Below the pieces are notes generated by a model. It was not told the origin of the DNA. It did no database searches and saw only the letters and a list, made by a program, of their open reading frames with translations. The translations under genes and the position numbers were made by a program. 56,407 nucleotides of DNA from Acidobacteriota bacterium (GTDB taxonomy: Bacteria; Acidobacteriota; Terriglobia; Terriglobales; Acidobacteriaceae), in assembly GCA_013288805.1 (NCBI GenBank), contig JABDBE010000015.1:1-56407 (forward strand), read 5' to 3'. Shown one piece after another: positions 46,962 through 56,407 of this stretch (its first letter is position 1; each line of letters opens with the position of its first letter).

Positions 46962-48635
46962 TCACTCATAACGGCTATCGGGATCTTTAGGATGCTTCAA
47001 GTCCCACAAGGGACGGCGGCTTGCTACTGTTGGAACCGTCGCAAAGTTATAGGCTGGAGGCGGCGAAGAGATCGACCATTCAAGCGTCCATGCGTCCCAG
47101 GGATCGTTACCGGCTCTGGCTCCCTTGAAATAAGAAATGATGAGGTTTGCAACGAACACGAGAATCGCAATCGCCTGGATAAACGCGCCGATAGTAATGA
47201 TGAAGTTCAAGGTATCCCAACCACGACCGGGTTCGTAGGTGTAGATCCGGCGCGGCATCCCGAGCAATCCGGGAATGTGCATCACGTCGAATGTCAGGTG
47301 AAAGCCGATCAGGAAGAGCCAGAAATGCCATTTCCCCAGACGCTCGCTCAGCATCCTGCCAGACATTTTCGGATACCAGTAATAGAACGCGCCGAAGATT
47401 GCAAACAGAATTCCGCCCACGATTACATAGTGAAAGTGCGCCACAACGAAGTAGGAGAGACTAAGCTGCCAGTCGAAGGGCACGCAGGACTGGATAATAC
47501 CGGTGAGACCGGCGATTAAGAACTGAAAGAGAAAGCCGATGCAGAACAGCATTGGCACTTTGAACTGAATCTTTCCGCCCCACATCGTGCCAATCCAGTT
47601 AAAGATCTTGATTCCGGTGGGCACGCCGACGGCCATGGTGGTGATCGCGAAGAAGCTGTTGGCGTAGGAATTCATTCCGATCGTGAACATGTGATGGGCC
47701 CAGACACTCGTGCTTACGAGACCGATGGCGACTGTCGCCGCAACCATCACGGGATATCCAAAAATAGGCTTGCGGGAAAAGACCGGAATGATTTCCGACA
47801 AGAAAGCAAAAGCAGGAATGACGAGAATGTAAACCTCTGGATGACCGAAGATCCAGAAGAAGTGCATCCAGAGTACGGCCGAGCCGCCGGCTTGGGTATC
47901 GAAGAAATGGCCGCCGAGATACCGGTCGATCAGCAACATGATTTGCGCGGCAGACAAGGGTGTAATCGCAATCAGAACCATGCCGCCCATCACAAGGTTG
48001 AGCCACGCTAGCAGGGGCATTCGGCTGAGCTTCATGCCAGGACATCGCATGCAAAGAACGGTGGCGATAATGTTGATGGCCGTTCCAATGCTTCCAAAAC
48101 CGGAGACCAGCAGCGAAAGCGTCCAATAATCGGAACTGTGGCCGGGCGAGAAGGCCCGCGCTCCTAATGGCGCATAGGCCCACCAGCCGACGTCCGGTGC
48201 GTTTCCTGCGCCATATAGACCGCTTCCACCGAGAAAGCTGAAATAAAGAAGCAACCCGCCCAAAAACGAAAGCCAAAAGCTGAATGCATTCAGGCGTGGA
48301 AATGCCATGTCCCGCGCACCAATCATCAATGGGATCAAATAGTTCGCAAATCCAAAAAGGACTGGCATGGCCACGAAGAAAATCATGGTCGTCCCGTGCA
48401 TGGTGAACATGCGGTTGAAGACTTCTGGCGAAACGAAGTTGTTGTGCGAATGCATCAGCTGGATGCGAATGATGAGCGCCTCGACTCCGCCGATCACGAG
48501 AAACAACAGAGCCGAGAACATATAGAGAATTCCCAGCCGTTTGTGATCGACAGTGGTTAGCCACTGATGAAGCTCGTCGACCCAAGGTCTGGCCTCTATC
48601 TGGCCGACAGGAACGGTGATCGCATCTGATGCCAT
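46962..48635 (-). CDS. ctaD: Cytochrome c oxidase subunit I
   Basis: 557 aa, twelve-span catalytic subunit with haems a and a3 and CuB. 'MFTMHGTTMIFF' carries the haem a ligand; 'FGHPEVYILVIPAF' gives CuB His, the cross-linked Tyr and the D-channel Glu; 'VWAHHMFTIGM' has the other CuB His pair; 'HFHYVIVGG' has the a3 and a ligands. The K-channel Lys is in 'VGVPTGIKIFNW'. These mark an A-type (proton-pumping) oxidase. Start ATG 48635; a TTG two codons earlier is possible. Confidence 0.97.
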   Translation of the reverse strand: MASDAITVPVGQIEARPWVDELHQWLTTVDHKRLGILYMFSALLFLVIGGVEALIIRIQLMHSHNNFVSPEVFNRMFTMHGTTMIFFVAMPVLFGFANYLIPLMIGARDMAFPRLNAFSFWLSFLGGLLLYFSFLGGSGLYGAGNAPDVGWWAYAPLGARAFSPGHSSDYWTLSLLVSGFGSIGTAINIIATVLCMRCPGMKLSRMPLLAWLNLVMGGMVLIAITPLSAAQIMLLIDRYLGGHFFDTQAGGSAVLWMHFFWIFGHPEVYILVIPAFAFLSEIIPVFSRKPIFGYPVMVAATVAIGLVSTSVWAHHMFTIGMNSYANSFFAITTMAVGVPTGIKIFNWIGTMWGGKIQFKVPMLFCIGFLFQFLIAGLTGIIQSCVPFDWQLSLSYFVVAHFHYVIVGGILFAIFGAFYYWYPKMSGRMLSERLGKWHFWLFLIGFHLTFDVMHIPGLLGMPRRIYTYEPGRGWDTLNFIITIGAFIQAIAILVFVANLIISYFKGARAGNDPWDAWTLEWSISSPPPAYNFATVPTVASRRPLWDLKHPKDPDSRYE

Positions 48636-48654
48636 AATCAATCGTCCGAGCGTT

Positions 48655-49716
48655 CTAGTTAAGCGTCTCCATGTAACTCACGACGGCGTCCAGGTCCGGG
48701 TCGCTCAGCTTCATGGCGGGCATCAGCGAACCAGGTTTGATCGCACTTGGGTCTTGTATCCAAAGACGGAGGTTATCGTGAGTGTTTTCAGCAGCCCCCG
48801 CTGCAATTGTGGCGCGACTCATTAAATGGGTCAGATCAGGGCCAAAGTGTCCATCCGCTGACGTTCCGTCCACCCGATGACAGTTCATGCAGGCATTACG
48901 TTCAAACACCCGCCTGCCGGCGATTGCACCGGCGTCCTCCACTGCGGGTTTCTGCTGGGCTCGAACCCAGGCGGCAAAATCCTCCGGTCCGTCCACCGAA
49001 ACGTGGAGGAGCATTTTCGCGTGCTGCACTCCGCAATACTGTGCACACTGGCCCAGAAAGATGCCGGTGCGCTGCGGATCCATCCACATTCTGTTTGGGT
49101 GGTTCGGAATGAGGTCCGTTTTGCCTGCAAGCTCCGGCACCCAAAAGCTGTGGTCAGTATCGGCCGAGAGCAATTGGAGAAACGTTGGTGTCGGATGACC
49201 GGGATCGCTCACCGGGATGTGCAGTTCGTTGGCGGTGACGATCCCCAATCTGGGATAACGAAACTCCCACCAGTATTGATGTCCAATCGCGGTGACCTGT
49301 ACAGCGCCCGCCGGTTCTGGAGCATCCTGAACCGCATGGATCACTCGCGCAGTGGCCAAGAACAGTACAACGACTATCAGAATTGGAATGATCGTCCAGG
49401 CCAGCTCAATCTGCGTGCTTCCGTACACCTGAGCTGGCTCGCGTCCGCCATCCGTTGCTCGCGCGCGGAACTTAACGAGAGCGTAGAGAATTAACGTAAA
49501 GACAACGACAAAAATGATTCCGGTAATGGCAAGTACAAATACGGACAGGTCAGCAATTGACTTGGCTGGGGTTGATTCGGGAGCGAAGATGTTTGTTCCG
49601 TGAGAAGACGGGCCGTTTGCTTCGCTTGCCCAGCCTGCCAAAGCAGACCAAAACAGAAGGAGTATCGTCTGCGCAAGGATCCGCATTGTCGGAGATTTCA
49701 TTCTCAACATCGACAT
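48655..49716 (-). CDS. ctaC: Cytochrome c oxidase subunit II with C-terminal cytochrome c (caa3 type)
   Basis: 353 aa from the ATG at 49716, after GAAGAAGAG. Signal peptide, two membrane spans, a cupredoxin domain with the CuA site 'GQCAQYCGVQHAKM' (two Cys, His, Met), and a fused cytochrome c domain with 'CMNCH'. This fusion defines a caa3 oxidase that accepts electrons through its own haem c. First gene of the operon. The frame is open to 50004, but that upstream part lacks similarity. Confidence 0.96.
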   Translation of the reverse strand: MSMLRMKSPTMRILAQTILLLFWSALAGWASEANGPSSHGTNIFAPESTPAKSIADLSVFVLAITGIIFVVVFTLILYALVKFRARATDGGREPAQVYGSTQIELAWTIIPILIVVVLFLATARVIHAVQDAPEPAGAVQVTAIGHQYWWEFRYPRLGIVTANELHIPVSDPGHPTPTFLQLLSADTDHSFWVPELAGKTDLIPNHPNRMWMDPQRTGIFLGQCAQYCGVQHAKMLLHVSVDGPEDFAAWVRAQQKPAVEDAGAIAGRRVFERNACMNCHRVDGTSADGHFGPDLTHLMSRATIAAGAAENTHDNLRLWIQDPSAIKPGSLMPAMKLSDPDLDAVVSYMETLN

Positions 49717-50179
49717 TTCTCTTCTTCCGTTCTTCACTTCCGAAACGCCGGCCATCACCAGGGTTCGCAGCCTCTCCTTAATTCTTTGTTGCAAATCGGG
49801 GGCCGCGATTCTCCCCGCCCGGAATTCGATTGAATGAAGAGCAAGCCTGCTACCAAAGAGACAGGCCCTCGTTTTTACTGCTCCCAACTGCAATGAGGAC
49901 CAACACTCACGGATCTCGTTGATTAACTTCCCGTGGCGAACAACCCATGCCGGGGCGGGTGTCATCTCTGTGCCTCGTGCGTCAAGTGTCATCTGCGTTG
50001 TCACAGAATCTTGGGAACCAGCGCTCGCCTTATCCAGATAAAACGTAGTTGGTGACCGCCAAGTTCATGGCAGGGTAATTGCATCGAATTCAGTGGCAAA
50101 GTGAGCATAGCGGCGACCTAAACGCTGGGAGCATTGCGCGGAAGCGATACGAGTCCACAAAACATTCAGAAAGGCTCTT
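49717..50179. other. Divergent regulatory gap, ctaC/poxB
   Basis: No gene seen in 463 bases. It should hold the promoters of both the respiratory operon (minus) and poxB (plus). A direct repeat GTGTCATCT appears twice near 49960-49995. A weak hairpin GCCTG...CAGGC lies near 49850-49871. No operator can be assigned. Confidence 0.4.
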
Positions 50180-51913
50180 ATGTCGAAAAAAGTCGCGGAC
50201 GTACTGTGGGAGATGCTGGCGAAGGCTGGAGTCAAGCGCTGTTATGGAATCGTCGGAGACGCTCTGAACCCCATAGTGGACGCACTGCGTCGAAATGGCG
50301 CAATCGAGTTTGTTCCCGTCCGTCATGAGGAATATGGAGTGTTTGCCGCGGTCGCGGAGGCTTACTTCACGGGTAATCCAGTGGTGGTGTGCGGAACCGC
50401 GGGGCCCGGAGTTGTCCATTTATTCAACGGATTGATGGACGCGAGAAAAGAAGGAGCTCCCATTATCGCCATTGCCGGGGATGTAGAGTCGAGCATTATT
50501 GACACGTCTGCGCTCGAGGAACTGAACCCTTACAAGTTTTTCGAGGCGGCTTCTCTCTATACCGCACGGCTGGTGAATCCGGAGCAGGCCCGTGCCGTCA
50601 TCAGCACCGCCATCCGCACGGCTGTTCTGGAAAAGGGTCCCACCGTTCTTGCCATACCTGGCGATGTCGCGTCAGCCGATGCTCCGGACCAGCCTACCGA
50701 CTTGACCATCGCAGCCCCAGCTGTGGTAAGGCCTTCCGATACAGACTTCGAGAAATTGGTGAAGATGATTGATGAAGCGAGAACAGTGGCGATCTTTGGT
50801 GGGGACGGTTGCAGAGAAGGCCGCGACCAAGTGATTGAACTGGCGCGCAAACTAAAGGCCCCCGTCGGCTATGCCTTCCGCGGGAAGCAATGGCTTGAGC
50901 ATGACAATCCTAACGCCGTTGGCATGACCGGTCTGATCGGCTATGGAGGGGCGTACAACGCAATTAATGAAGCCGACCTCTTGCTCATGCTGGGCACGGA
51001 TTTCCCGTTCTCAGAATTTCTGCCCGGCGCCAGTGTGAAAAAAGTTCAGATTGACAAGAATCCGAAGCACATCGGCCGCCGTACAGCGCTGGATCTCGGT
51101 CTTGTCGGCGATATCAAATCGACGGTCGGTGCATTGCTTCCAGCCGTCCGTGAAAAGACGAATGGAGAATTTCTAGCGAAGCAGCTTTCGCACACGGAAT
51201 CCTTCCACAAACTGCTGCAGCATTATGTCGAAAAGGGACCGGCCATCAAACCGATACGTCCTGAATTCCTCGCCGCAACGCTCAGCGAGCTCGCTTCGGA
51301 TGACGCAATGTTTTTTGCGGACACGGGTACGGCCTGTATCTGGCTCGCGAGGCATATCCACGGTGGAAAAAACCGCAGGCTCTTTGGCTCATTCTCATGG
51401 GCGTCCATGGCCAACGCTGCACCGAACGCGTTCGGATGTGCTCTGGCATATCCCGGCAGACAGTGCATCGCGTTATGCGGCGATGGAGGCTTCACGATGC
51501 TGGGAATGGGTGATCTGCTGACGCAGATAGAACGACGAACTCCCGTGGTTCAAGTCATTCTCAACAACGAGAAGTTCGACTTCGTCCATATCGAGCAACA
51601 GGAGGCCGGCTTTATTCCGTTTGGCGTGGAGTTCAAGAATCCAAATTTCGCCAAGGTTGCTGAGGCAATGGGCGCGAAAGGGATTCGTATCGAGGAGCCA
51701 GGGGACGTTCGAGAGGGTCTGGCTGAAGCTCTGGCGTACAAGGATGGTCCTGTTGTGGTCGACGCAGTTGTAGATCCCTTTGCGCTTGCCATGCCGTCCC
51801 ATTCACCCTTCCACACCGTCAAGGGGTTTACTCTGAGTTTCGCCAAACAAGTGCTGACCGGAAGGCTGGACACGGTGATCAAGGAGATGGAGAGAAACGT
51901 TGGAATCGTCTGA
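50180..51913 (+). CDS. poxB: Pyruvate dehydrogenase (quinone) / pyruvate oxidase family
   Basis: 577 aa ThDP and FAD enzyme, close in length to E. coli PoxB, which decarboxylates pyruvate to acetate and passes electrons to ubiquinone. N-terminal pyrimidine-binding domain with the catalytic Glu in 'VRHEEYGVFAA', a FAD-binding middle domain, and the ThDP motif 'CGDGGFTMLGMGDLLTQIERRTPVVQVILNN'. A C-terminal membrane-binding stretch is plausible but not certain. AGAAAGGCTC precedes the ATG. The next gene follows after about 24 bases. It is divergent from the respiratory operon that could reoxidise the quinol. Confidence 0.9.
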   Translation: MSKKVADVLWEMLAKAGVKRCYGIVGDALNPIVDALRRNGAIEFVPVRHEEYGVFAAVAEAYFTGNPVVVCGTAGPGVVHLFNGLMDARKEGAPIIAIAGDVESSIIDTSALEELNPYKFFEAASLYTARLVNPEQARAVISTAIRTAVLEKGPTVLAIPGDVASADAPDQPTDLTIAAPAVVRPSDTDFEKLVKMIDEARTVAIFGGDGCREGRDQVIELARKLKAPVGYAFRGKQWLEHDNPNAVGMTGLIGYGGAYNAINEADLLLMLGTDFPFSEFLPGASVKKVQIDKNPKHIGRRTALDLGLVGDIKSTVGALLPAVREKTNGEFLAKQLSHTESFHKLLQHYVEKGPAIKPIRPEFLAATLSELASDDAMFFADTGTACIWLARHIHGGKNRRLFGSFSWASMANAAPNAFGCALAYPGRQCIALCGDGGFTMLGMGDLLTQIERRTPVVQVILNNEKFDFVHIEQQEAGFIPFGVEFKNPNFAKVAEAMGAKGIRIEEPGDVREGLAEALAYKDGPVVVDAVVDPFALAMPSHSPFHTVKGFTLSFAKQVLTGRLDTVIKEMERNVGIV

Positions 51914-51937
51914 GCACGTAGAAAGGATATGTCGGGT

Positions 51938-52921
51938 ATGACCCAACCGATTCTGGTGGTAACCTGCCGTTATCCAAAGGACGTTGAAGACCGTATCGAC
52001 CGCGATTACAACGCCCGGCGAAACCCGAATCAGCTTCCTTTCAGCCAGCAGGAGTTGCTCTCCGCGGCCGCAGGAGCCGACGCGATGTTTATCACGCTCG
52101 GAGACCAGTTGGACTCTGAGTTTTTTCAGAGGGTTTCGCCCACTGTAAAAATCATCGCGACATACTCGGTGGGTTTTGACCACATCGATCTGGAAGCCGC
52201 TGCTCGCAGGAAAATTCCAATCGCTTATACCCCTGGTGTCAACAATGAAGCGACGGCGGACATCGCAATGTTGCTTTTGCTGGGTGCTTCGCGTCGAGCT
52301 TACGAAGCTCAGGAACTGGTTCGAACCGGAGCGTGGAAACCCCTGAGCCCCGACATGCTCTTGGGATGGCAAGTCGGTGGCAAAGTCCTCGGTATTTTGG
52401 GAATGGGACGCGTGGGACAGGCCGTGGCGCGTCGAGCGCGAGGATTCGGAATGAAGATTCACTATCATGACAGGTCGGCGTTGCCTGCGGAAATCGCAGG
52501 CGATGCCGTCTACCACAAGGATCCGTCGGATCTGCTTCGTGCAAGCCAGTTCTTGAGCCTGCACGCTCCGGAGACTCCTCAGACGCGCCATTTCTTGAAC
52601 GCCAAAGCCATAAGCCTTCTGCCCCCCGGGGCCATCGTGGTGAACACCGCGCGCGGCGGATTAGTAGTCGACGAGGACCTCATCGCTGCTCTGAAGAGCG
52701 GACGGGTCGCCGCTGCCGGGCTTGACGTATTTGAAGGTGAGCCAAAACTTCACCCGGAATATGTTTCGCTGAAAAATACATTTCTATTGCCACATATCGG
52801 CAGCGCCACCATCGAAACTCGGACAGCCATGGGCATGCTGGCCCTGGACAATGTGGAGGCCGTGCTGCACGGTAGGCCAGCGCCGACTCTCGTCCCTGCT
52901 CTCAGTTGGAAAGTTGCCTGA
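51938..52921 (+). CDS. D-isomer 2-hydroxyacid dehydrogenase (glyoxylate/hydroxypyruvate reductase type)
   Basis: 327 aa. Rossmann domain 'VLGILGMGRVGQAVARRARGFGMKI', catalytic Arg in 'VNTARGGLVVDED', Glu in 'DVFEGEP' and His in 'LLPHIGSATIETR'. These fit D-glycerate/glyoxylate reductases. The ATG at 51938 has AAAGGA at a suitable distance; the in-frame ATG at 51929 sits one base from it. Likely co-transcribed with poxB; together they handle pyruvate and related 2-oxo/2-hydroxy acids (inference). Confidence 0.9.
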   Translation: MTQPILVVTCRYPKDVEDRIDRDYNARRNPNQLPFSQQELLSAAAGADAMFITLGDQLDSEFFQRVSPTVKIIATYSVGFDHIDLEAAARRKIPIAYTPGVNNEATADIAMLLLLGASRRAYEAQELVRTGAWKPLSPDMLLGWQVGGKVLGILGMGRVGQAVARRARGFGMKIHYHDRSALPAEIAGDAVYHKDPSDLLRASQFLSLHAPETPQTRHFLNAKAISLLPPGAIVVNTARGGLVVDEDLIAALKSGRVAAAGLDVFEGEPKLHPEYVSLKNTFLLPHIGSATIETRTAMGMLALDNVEAVLHGRPAPTLVPALSWKVA

Positions 52922-53169
52922 GCCATCCAGGACGAAAGCAGTGAGCGAACGCAGGAAGGTAATCATTAGAGGCGGCGGATTTGATGTGCTTTCTACCGAT
53001 TGAACAGCGACGCTCCCACCGGCTTCAATTTCGCCAAAGAACTCTCGGAATACGCGCTGCGCGAGAGATCAAACCTGAACCGGTGAATGTACCATCCGAA
53101 TCGGGGCCGGTCGCTCAAGGCCGCTGTTGACGGTCAGCGACTCCAGACGCGGGCAGATTTCGCAGTTTC

Positions 53170-53204
53170 TATGTCGCCTCATCCGATACAATCTATGCGA
53201 CATA
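53170..53204. promoter_or_regulatory. Inverted repeat upstream of the response regulator gene
   Basis: TATGTCGC (53170-53177) and GCGACATA (53197-53204), perfect 8-bp arms 19 bases apart, about 70 bases before the start codon. Could be an operator for a dimeric regulator or a hairpin. The rest of the gap 52922-53273 shows no gene or other signal. Confidence 0.5.
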
Positions 53205-53273
53205 ACCGCAGGCACAGAACACAGAAGCTTGTGACATAGTGTTTTCACCGCACTTTTGATAGGGGCACGGGGG

Positions 53274-53891
53274 ATGAGTGCACAAGAGGTCCCGACCATA
53301 TTCATTGTCGATGATGATGCCGACGTGCGTGAGTCTCTTCAGGAGTTGCTGGAGTCTGTCGGCCTGCACTCTCAGTCCTTTGGAACTGCACAGGAGTTCT
53401 TAGCCGCTGGACACGGTGACGGTCCCAGTTGCCTGATCCTGGATGTGAGGCTTCCCGGTATCAGCGGCCTCGAGCTTCAGCACGAATTGAAAAGAGGGAG
53501 AATACGTATCCCCATTATTTTTCTCACGGCTCACGCTGACGTTCCGATGTCGGTCAAGGCCATGAAGTCTGGGGCGGTTGAGTTTCTTACCAAACCATTC
53601 AGGCACCAGGATCTGCTTGATGCGGTCCAGCGATCCCTTACTCGGGCTCGCATCCTGGGTGAAAAAGAGCGAGAGTTAGCTGACCTGCGGCATCGTTGCG
53701 AAGGACTCAGCGCTCGCGAGCGTGAGGTGATGAAGCTGGTCGTCACTGGGATGCTTAACAAACAGGTTGCAGCGGAACTCGGTGCCAGCGAAGCGACCGT
53801 CAAAATGTATCGCAGCCAGGTCATGAAAAAGATGCAGGCCAAATCCTTGCCTGAGCTTGTCAGGATGGCGGACAAGCTCAAATCCTTATGA
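53274..53891 (+). CDS. FixJ/NarL-type response regulator
   Basis: 205 aa. Receiver domain (residues 8-122) with acidic pair 'IVDDDADV', phospho-Asp in '[16 protein letters not shown]', Thr in 'FLTAHADV' and Lys in 'FLTKPF'. The LuxR-type helix-turn-helix follows: '[40 protein letters not shown]'. No sensor kinase is adjacent, so it is an orphan here. Start ATG 53274 after a G-rich stretch; an in-frame GTG/ATG 18 bases upstream is less likely. An inverted repeat lies upstream. Confidence 0.93.
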   Translation: MSAQEVPTIFIVDDDADVRESLQELLESVGLHSQSFGTAQEFLAAGHGDGPSCLILDVRLPGISGLELQHELKRGRIRIPIIFLTAHADVPMSVKAMKSGAVEFLTKPFRHQDLLDAVQRSLTRARILGEKERELADLRHRCEGLSAREREVMKLVVTGMLNKQVAAELGASEATVKMYRSQVMKKMQAKSLPELVRMADKLKSL

Positions 53892-53927
53892 CCCGTTGCC
53901 GACCGGAAGTGTTGTAGTCATCGCCTC

Positions 53928-56229
53928 TTACTTTTTGAGCTGGGCGTACTCGGCTTTGGCTTGTCGATAGACGGGAAGATCGGCGTCGGCATCTTTCCAA
54001 ATGCTGAGGAATTCTTCGTAAGATTTGCGGGCGGATGCGTTGTCGCCCATCATCTTCTGCGCACGGCCGAGTTGAAGCCGGGCCAGGGGTCCGGTTATGA
54101 ATTCCCAGCACAAACCGGGATTGTCGATAAGCTTTTGGAATTCGCGCGCTGCTGATCGGCCATCCCCCAACTCTAGGTAGGCCAAGCCACGGATATAGGC
54201 CGGGTAGAGATAGTCGAACGACTGGGTATACGCGAGGTCGTACTGAACCGTCTCGCGGAGCAGATCGATGGAGGCTTCCGGAGCGCGCTCCTGTAATTTG
54301 ACCGCAGCGCGCACGGTCGGAACAAGATATTTCTGCACGATAGTATCCAATGGTGCGGCCTGGCTGACTTCGTCGGCGATCCGGTTGGCTTCTTCGCTTC
54401 TCCCGGACCGCGCGAGCGAGAGAGCTAAAACCATTCTGTCGCCACGCTCCAAGTCGCTCTGAAGGATCTGCTCCTCGATTTTGTGCGCCTGGACTAGCCT
54501 GCCCGCCTCCGCGTTCTCAAGGGCCGAAAAAATGAGGCCTCGGGACATATCTACTGGGTGCGAAAACAGCTTCGATGCCTGGAGTCGCCAACGATCGGAG
54601 GAACCAAAGTGACCCTGCTGAGCTTCATATCGCTCACGCTGGACAACGACTCGATCCGGAACATGCGCTTCGCGACTGAAGACCTGGTCGAGAGCTGCCC
54701 GATTACCTTGAATGAATGCCAGCCGCGCCTTCCACATCCTCAGGTCGGGGCTGTCAAACTTGGAGGCTTCCGCCCGAGCCAGCCATGACCCCGCCTCATT
54801 GAACCTGCTTGCGTTTAAGTTGGCACCGGCGGCCGAGGAAAAATAGAGCGGACTGGGCTGCAGCCGCGCCGTCTCATCCTCTACGTCAGCCGCACGAGTG
54901 AGCTGGCCGAGTGCAAGCAGCGTGTGCGCCAGATTATTATGAAAGGATACATCGCGAGGAAATATTTCTAGCGCACGAAGTAGAGCGGAATATGCCTTGT
55001 CGAGCTCGCCGGTCGCGTGACTGTAATATAGATACTCGGTATTTAGCCTGTTCTTTTCCGTCATTCGGTCGCGCAGTTGGTAGGCACGCATCATTCCACT
55101 GGTCATAAGGTCGTAATGACTGAGAGCTCCGTTTGCCCTGCCAATCTCTTCATACAGGAGCGCAAAATCAGGGTCCAGTTCGATTCCCCTCTGAAACAGG
55201 GGAGCGCTGCTTGTGGGTTGCCGGCTTGAAAGAGCTTTCTTCCCTCGGTGCCCGTTTGCAGTGCCTCCAGGGAGGCGCTGGTCGCTATTTCGAGAGGCTG
55301 ATTGAACCGCGCCAGCGATTCGGCGGGCTCTCCCAGCTTCCTCCGAAGGCGCGCGGCCGTGGCTCCCAATTCATGGACTACCTGACTACGAGCGCTAACG
55401 TCGGTCCCTTCCTCAGCCAAGGTCGCTCCTGATCCGCAGTCGAGTGCGATGATCCCCAGGTGATATCCGTTGCCGGCGTCGGCGATGGAAGCCGAGATCA
55501 CCACCTTGCTGTCTTATTGCAAGTCTGGCGTGCGATCTCTGCTGTGATCCTGGTGGTCGGTGGAAGCTTCATTTGCCCCATGGTGGCATACGTCTTGTCC
55601 AATCCCAGCAGGTTCAAGTATGGCGTCTGTGCCATTTCATAGCGCAATGCAGTGTTCAAAGCATCGTCGAAAACAGGGTCGTTTGTCCGGTTGTCGACGT
55701 CGGCCAGCACGATCGTGTCGGTGGGAGCGAGCGTAATGCGATGGCGGTAAACTTCGTAGCGCCAGACGCTAAGCGTGCCAACCGCAAGCAGCGTGACCGC
55801 CGTCAACACCCTTCGCCTCCATCCTCTGGTTGGATGTGCCTCGGCGGCGACCTCTCCAGGTGCGGTCCCTGGTGCTGACCCCGGATATTCGATGCCCGGC
55901 ATCAATCGATAGCCACGCCGTCCCAAGGTCTCGACGTACCGAGGGTTGTCCGCTGAATCCCCCAGGGCGCGGCGTAGGGCCTTTATGGTCGCATTGATGC
56001 TTTGGTCGAAATCGACGACCGTATCATTCGCCCACAGCCTGCTCTTGATCTCCTCGCGAGTGACAATCTTGCCCTCACGTTCGAGGAGCATCCGCAAAAC
56101 CTGGAACACTTGTTCTCTGAGGAGAACCTTATGGTTAGGATCTGGCGTCTCAGTCGAGCGCAGTTCGCCAGTGGTGAGGTCGAGCTCAAAGGCTCCGAAC
56201 TGAACGCGTCCTGAGGGAAGGGTATACAT
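53928..56229 (-). pseudogene. Winged-helix (CadC-type) membrane TPR regulator, two frameshifts
   Basis: Three successive frames make one protein. The first (from ATG 56229) has an OmpR/CadC-type DNA-binding domain ('FGAFELDLTTGELRS', 'LLREQVFQVLRMLLE', 'VDFDQSINATIKALRRALGD', 'VETLGRRGYRL') and a membrane span. It is lost near 55515 and continues in the next frame as 'VVISASIADAGNGYHLG'. That is lost at the GGGG of 55199-55202 and continues as 'LFQRGIELDPDFALLYE' into a TPR domain ending 'EYAQLKK'. Each break is a missing single base. This is either true decay or assembly error; the intact family has about 750 aa. Confidence 0.85.
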
Positions 56230-56407
56230 GGGAACCGCACACAAAATACAGAACAAGAACTGTACCAATGCGACCCCGGAATTGTCGAATAAAGTGCAAC
56301 AAGACTGTTCCGAGAATGTCCTTAAGAATCAATAACTTCCTGATTTCACTCCCATTTCATCGCAAAGTCATCGCTGTTCCATTTACACCCATTCGACATT
56401 GCGGTAA
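56230..56407. other. Upstream region at the window edge
   Basis: AT-rich bases upstream of the winged-helix gene; probably its promoter region. No gene seen. Confidence 0.4.

Noticed and set aside
47599-48585. 328-aa minus-strand frame overlapping ctaD
   Set aside because: Alternative frame of ctaD with no motif and Arg/His/Ser-rich composition.

Overview
The window looks like a chromosomal segment of an acidobacterium (Acidobacteriota, probably Terriglobia/Koribacter-like). This is inferred from the mix of genes: a winged-helix/TPR regulator of the CadC type, DUF4097 and DUF6526 proteins, an LpxC-type Gram-negative envelope, and an aerobic caa3/bc respiratory operon. Several families of dispersed palindromic intergenic repeats also fit this group. 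No phage, insertion sequence, CRISPR array or rRNA was seen. Most genes are housekeeping.

Layout. 1-4.7 kb: end of ispE, tRNA-Gln(UUG), prs, and a translation cluster rplY-pth-rpsF-rpsR-rplI, with repeat hairpins in the gaps. 4.7-9.4 kb: a small membrane protein, then a compact cassette of ECF sigma factor, zinc-finger/HEAT anti-sigma factor, DUF4097 repeat protein and double-PDZ protein. 9.5-20.4 kb: GAF-GAF-GGDEF cyclase, recG, selA, DUF488, DUF6526, acpS, a membrane-embedded spermidine-synthase-like protein, and an MlaD-like protein with internal repeats. 20.5-27 kb (minus): lipA, a membrane protein, a PilZ protein with a degenerate receiver, and a large hybrid histidine kinase. 27-38 kb: fabF with two tandem acpP genes, a frameshifted DUF4440 gene, dtd, a DUF4145-like gene, acnA, DUF3224, two gene remnants (GNAT and isoprenylcysteine-methyltransferase-like), lpxC, a LolA-like exported protein and an SDR. 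38-40.6 kb: multicopper oxidase, a 680-base gap, and a DksA/TraR protein.

40.8-49.7 kb (minus) is one respiratory operon. Read in transcription order it is ctaC-ctaD-ctaE, an unknown membrane protein, a dihaem cytochrome c lipoprotein, a Rieske protein, a cytochrome b-cytochrome c fusion, ctaG and ctaB. It therefore encodes both the quinol:cytochrome c reductase and the caa3 oxidase, plus haem A/copper assembly. Divergent from it lies poxB with a 2-hydroxyacid dehydrogenase. The window ends with a FixJ-type regulator and a winged-helix/TPR regulator gene broken by two frameshifts.

The best candidate for something undescribed is the 39.65-40.0 kb gap. On the minus strand it carries a -35/-10 promoter, a perfect Shine-Dalgarno, a 21-codon reading frame with a CxxC, several hairpins and a rho-independent terminator. 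A perfect 9-bp helix could close the RNA and mask the ribosome binding site. Other items worth a look: GC-rich palindromes sitting in frame inside ispE and selA, the sigma/DUF4097/PDZ cassette, an lpxC that needs a non-standard start codon, and several one-base frameshifts that are either decay or sequencing error.
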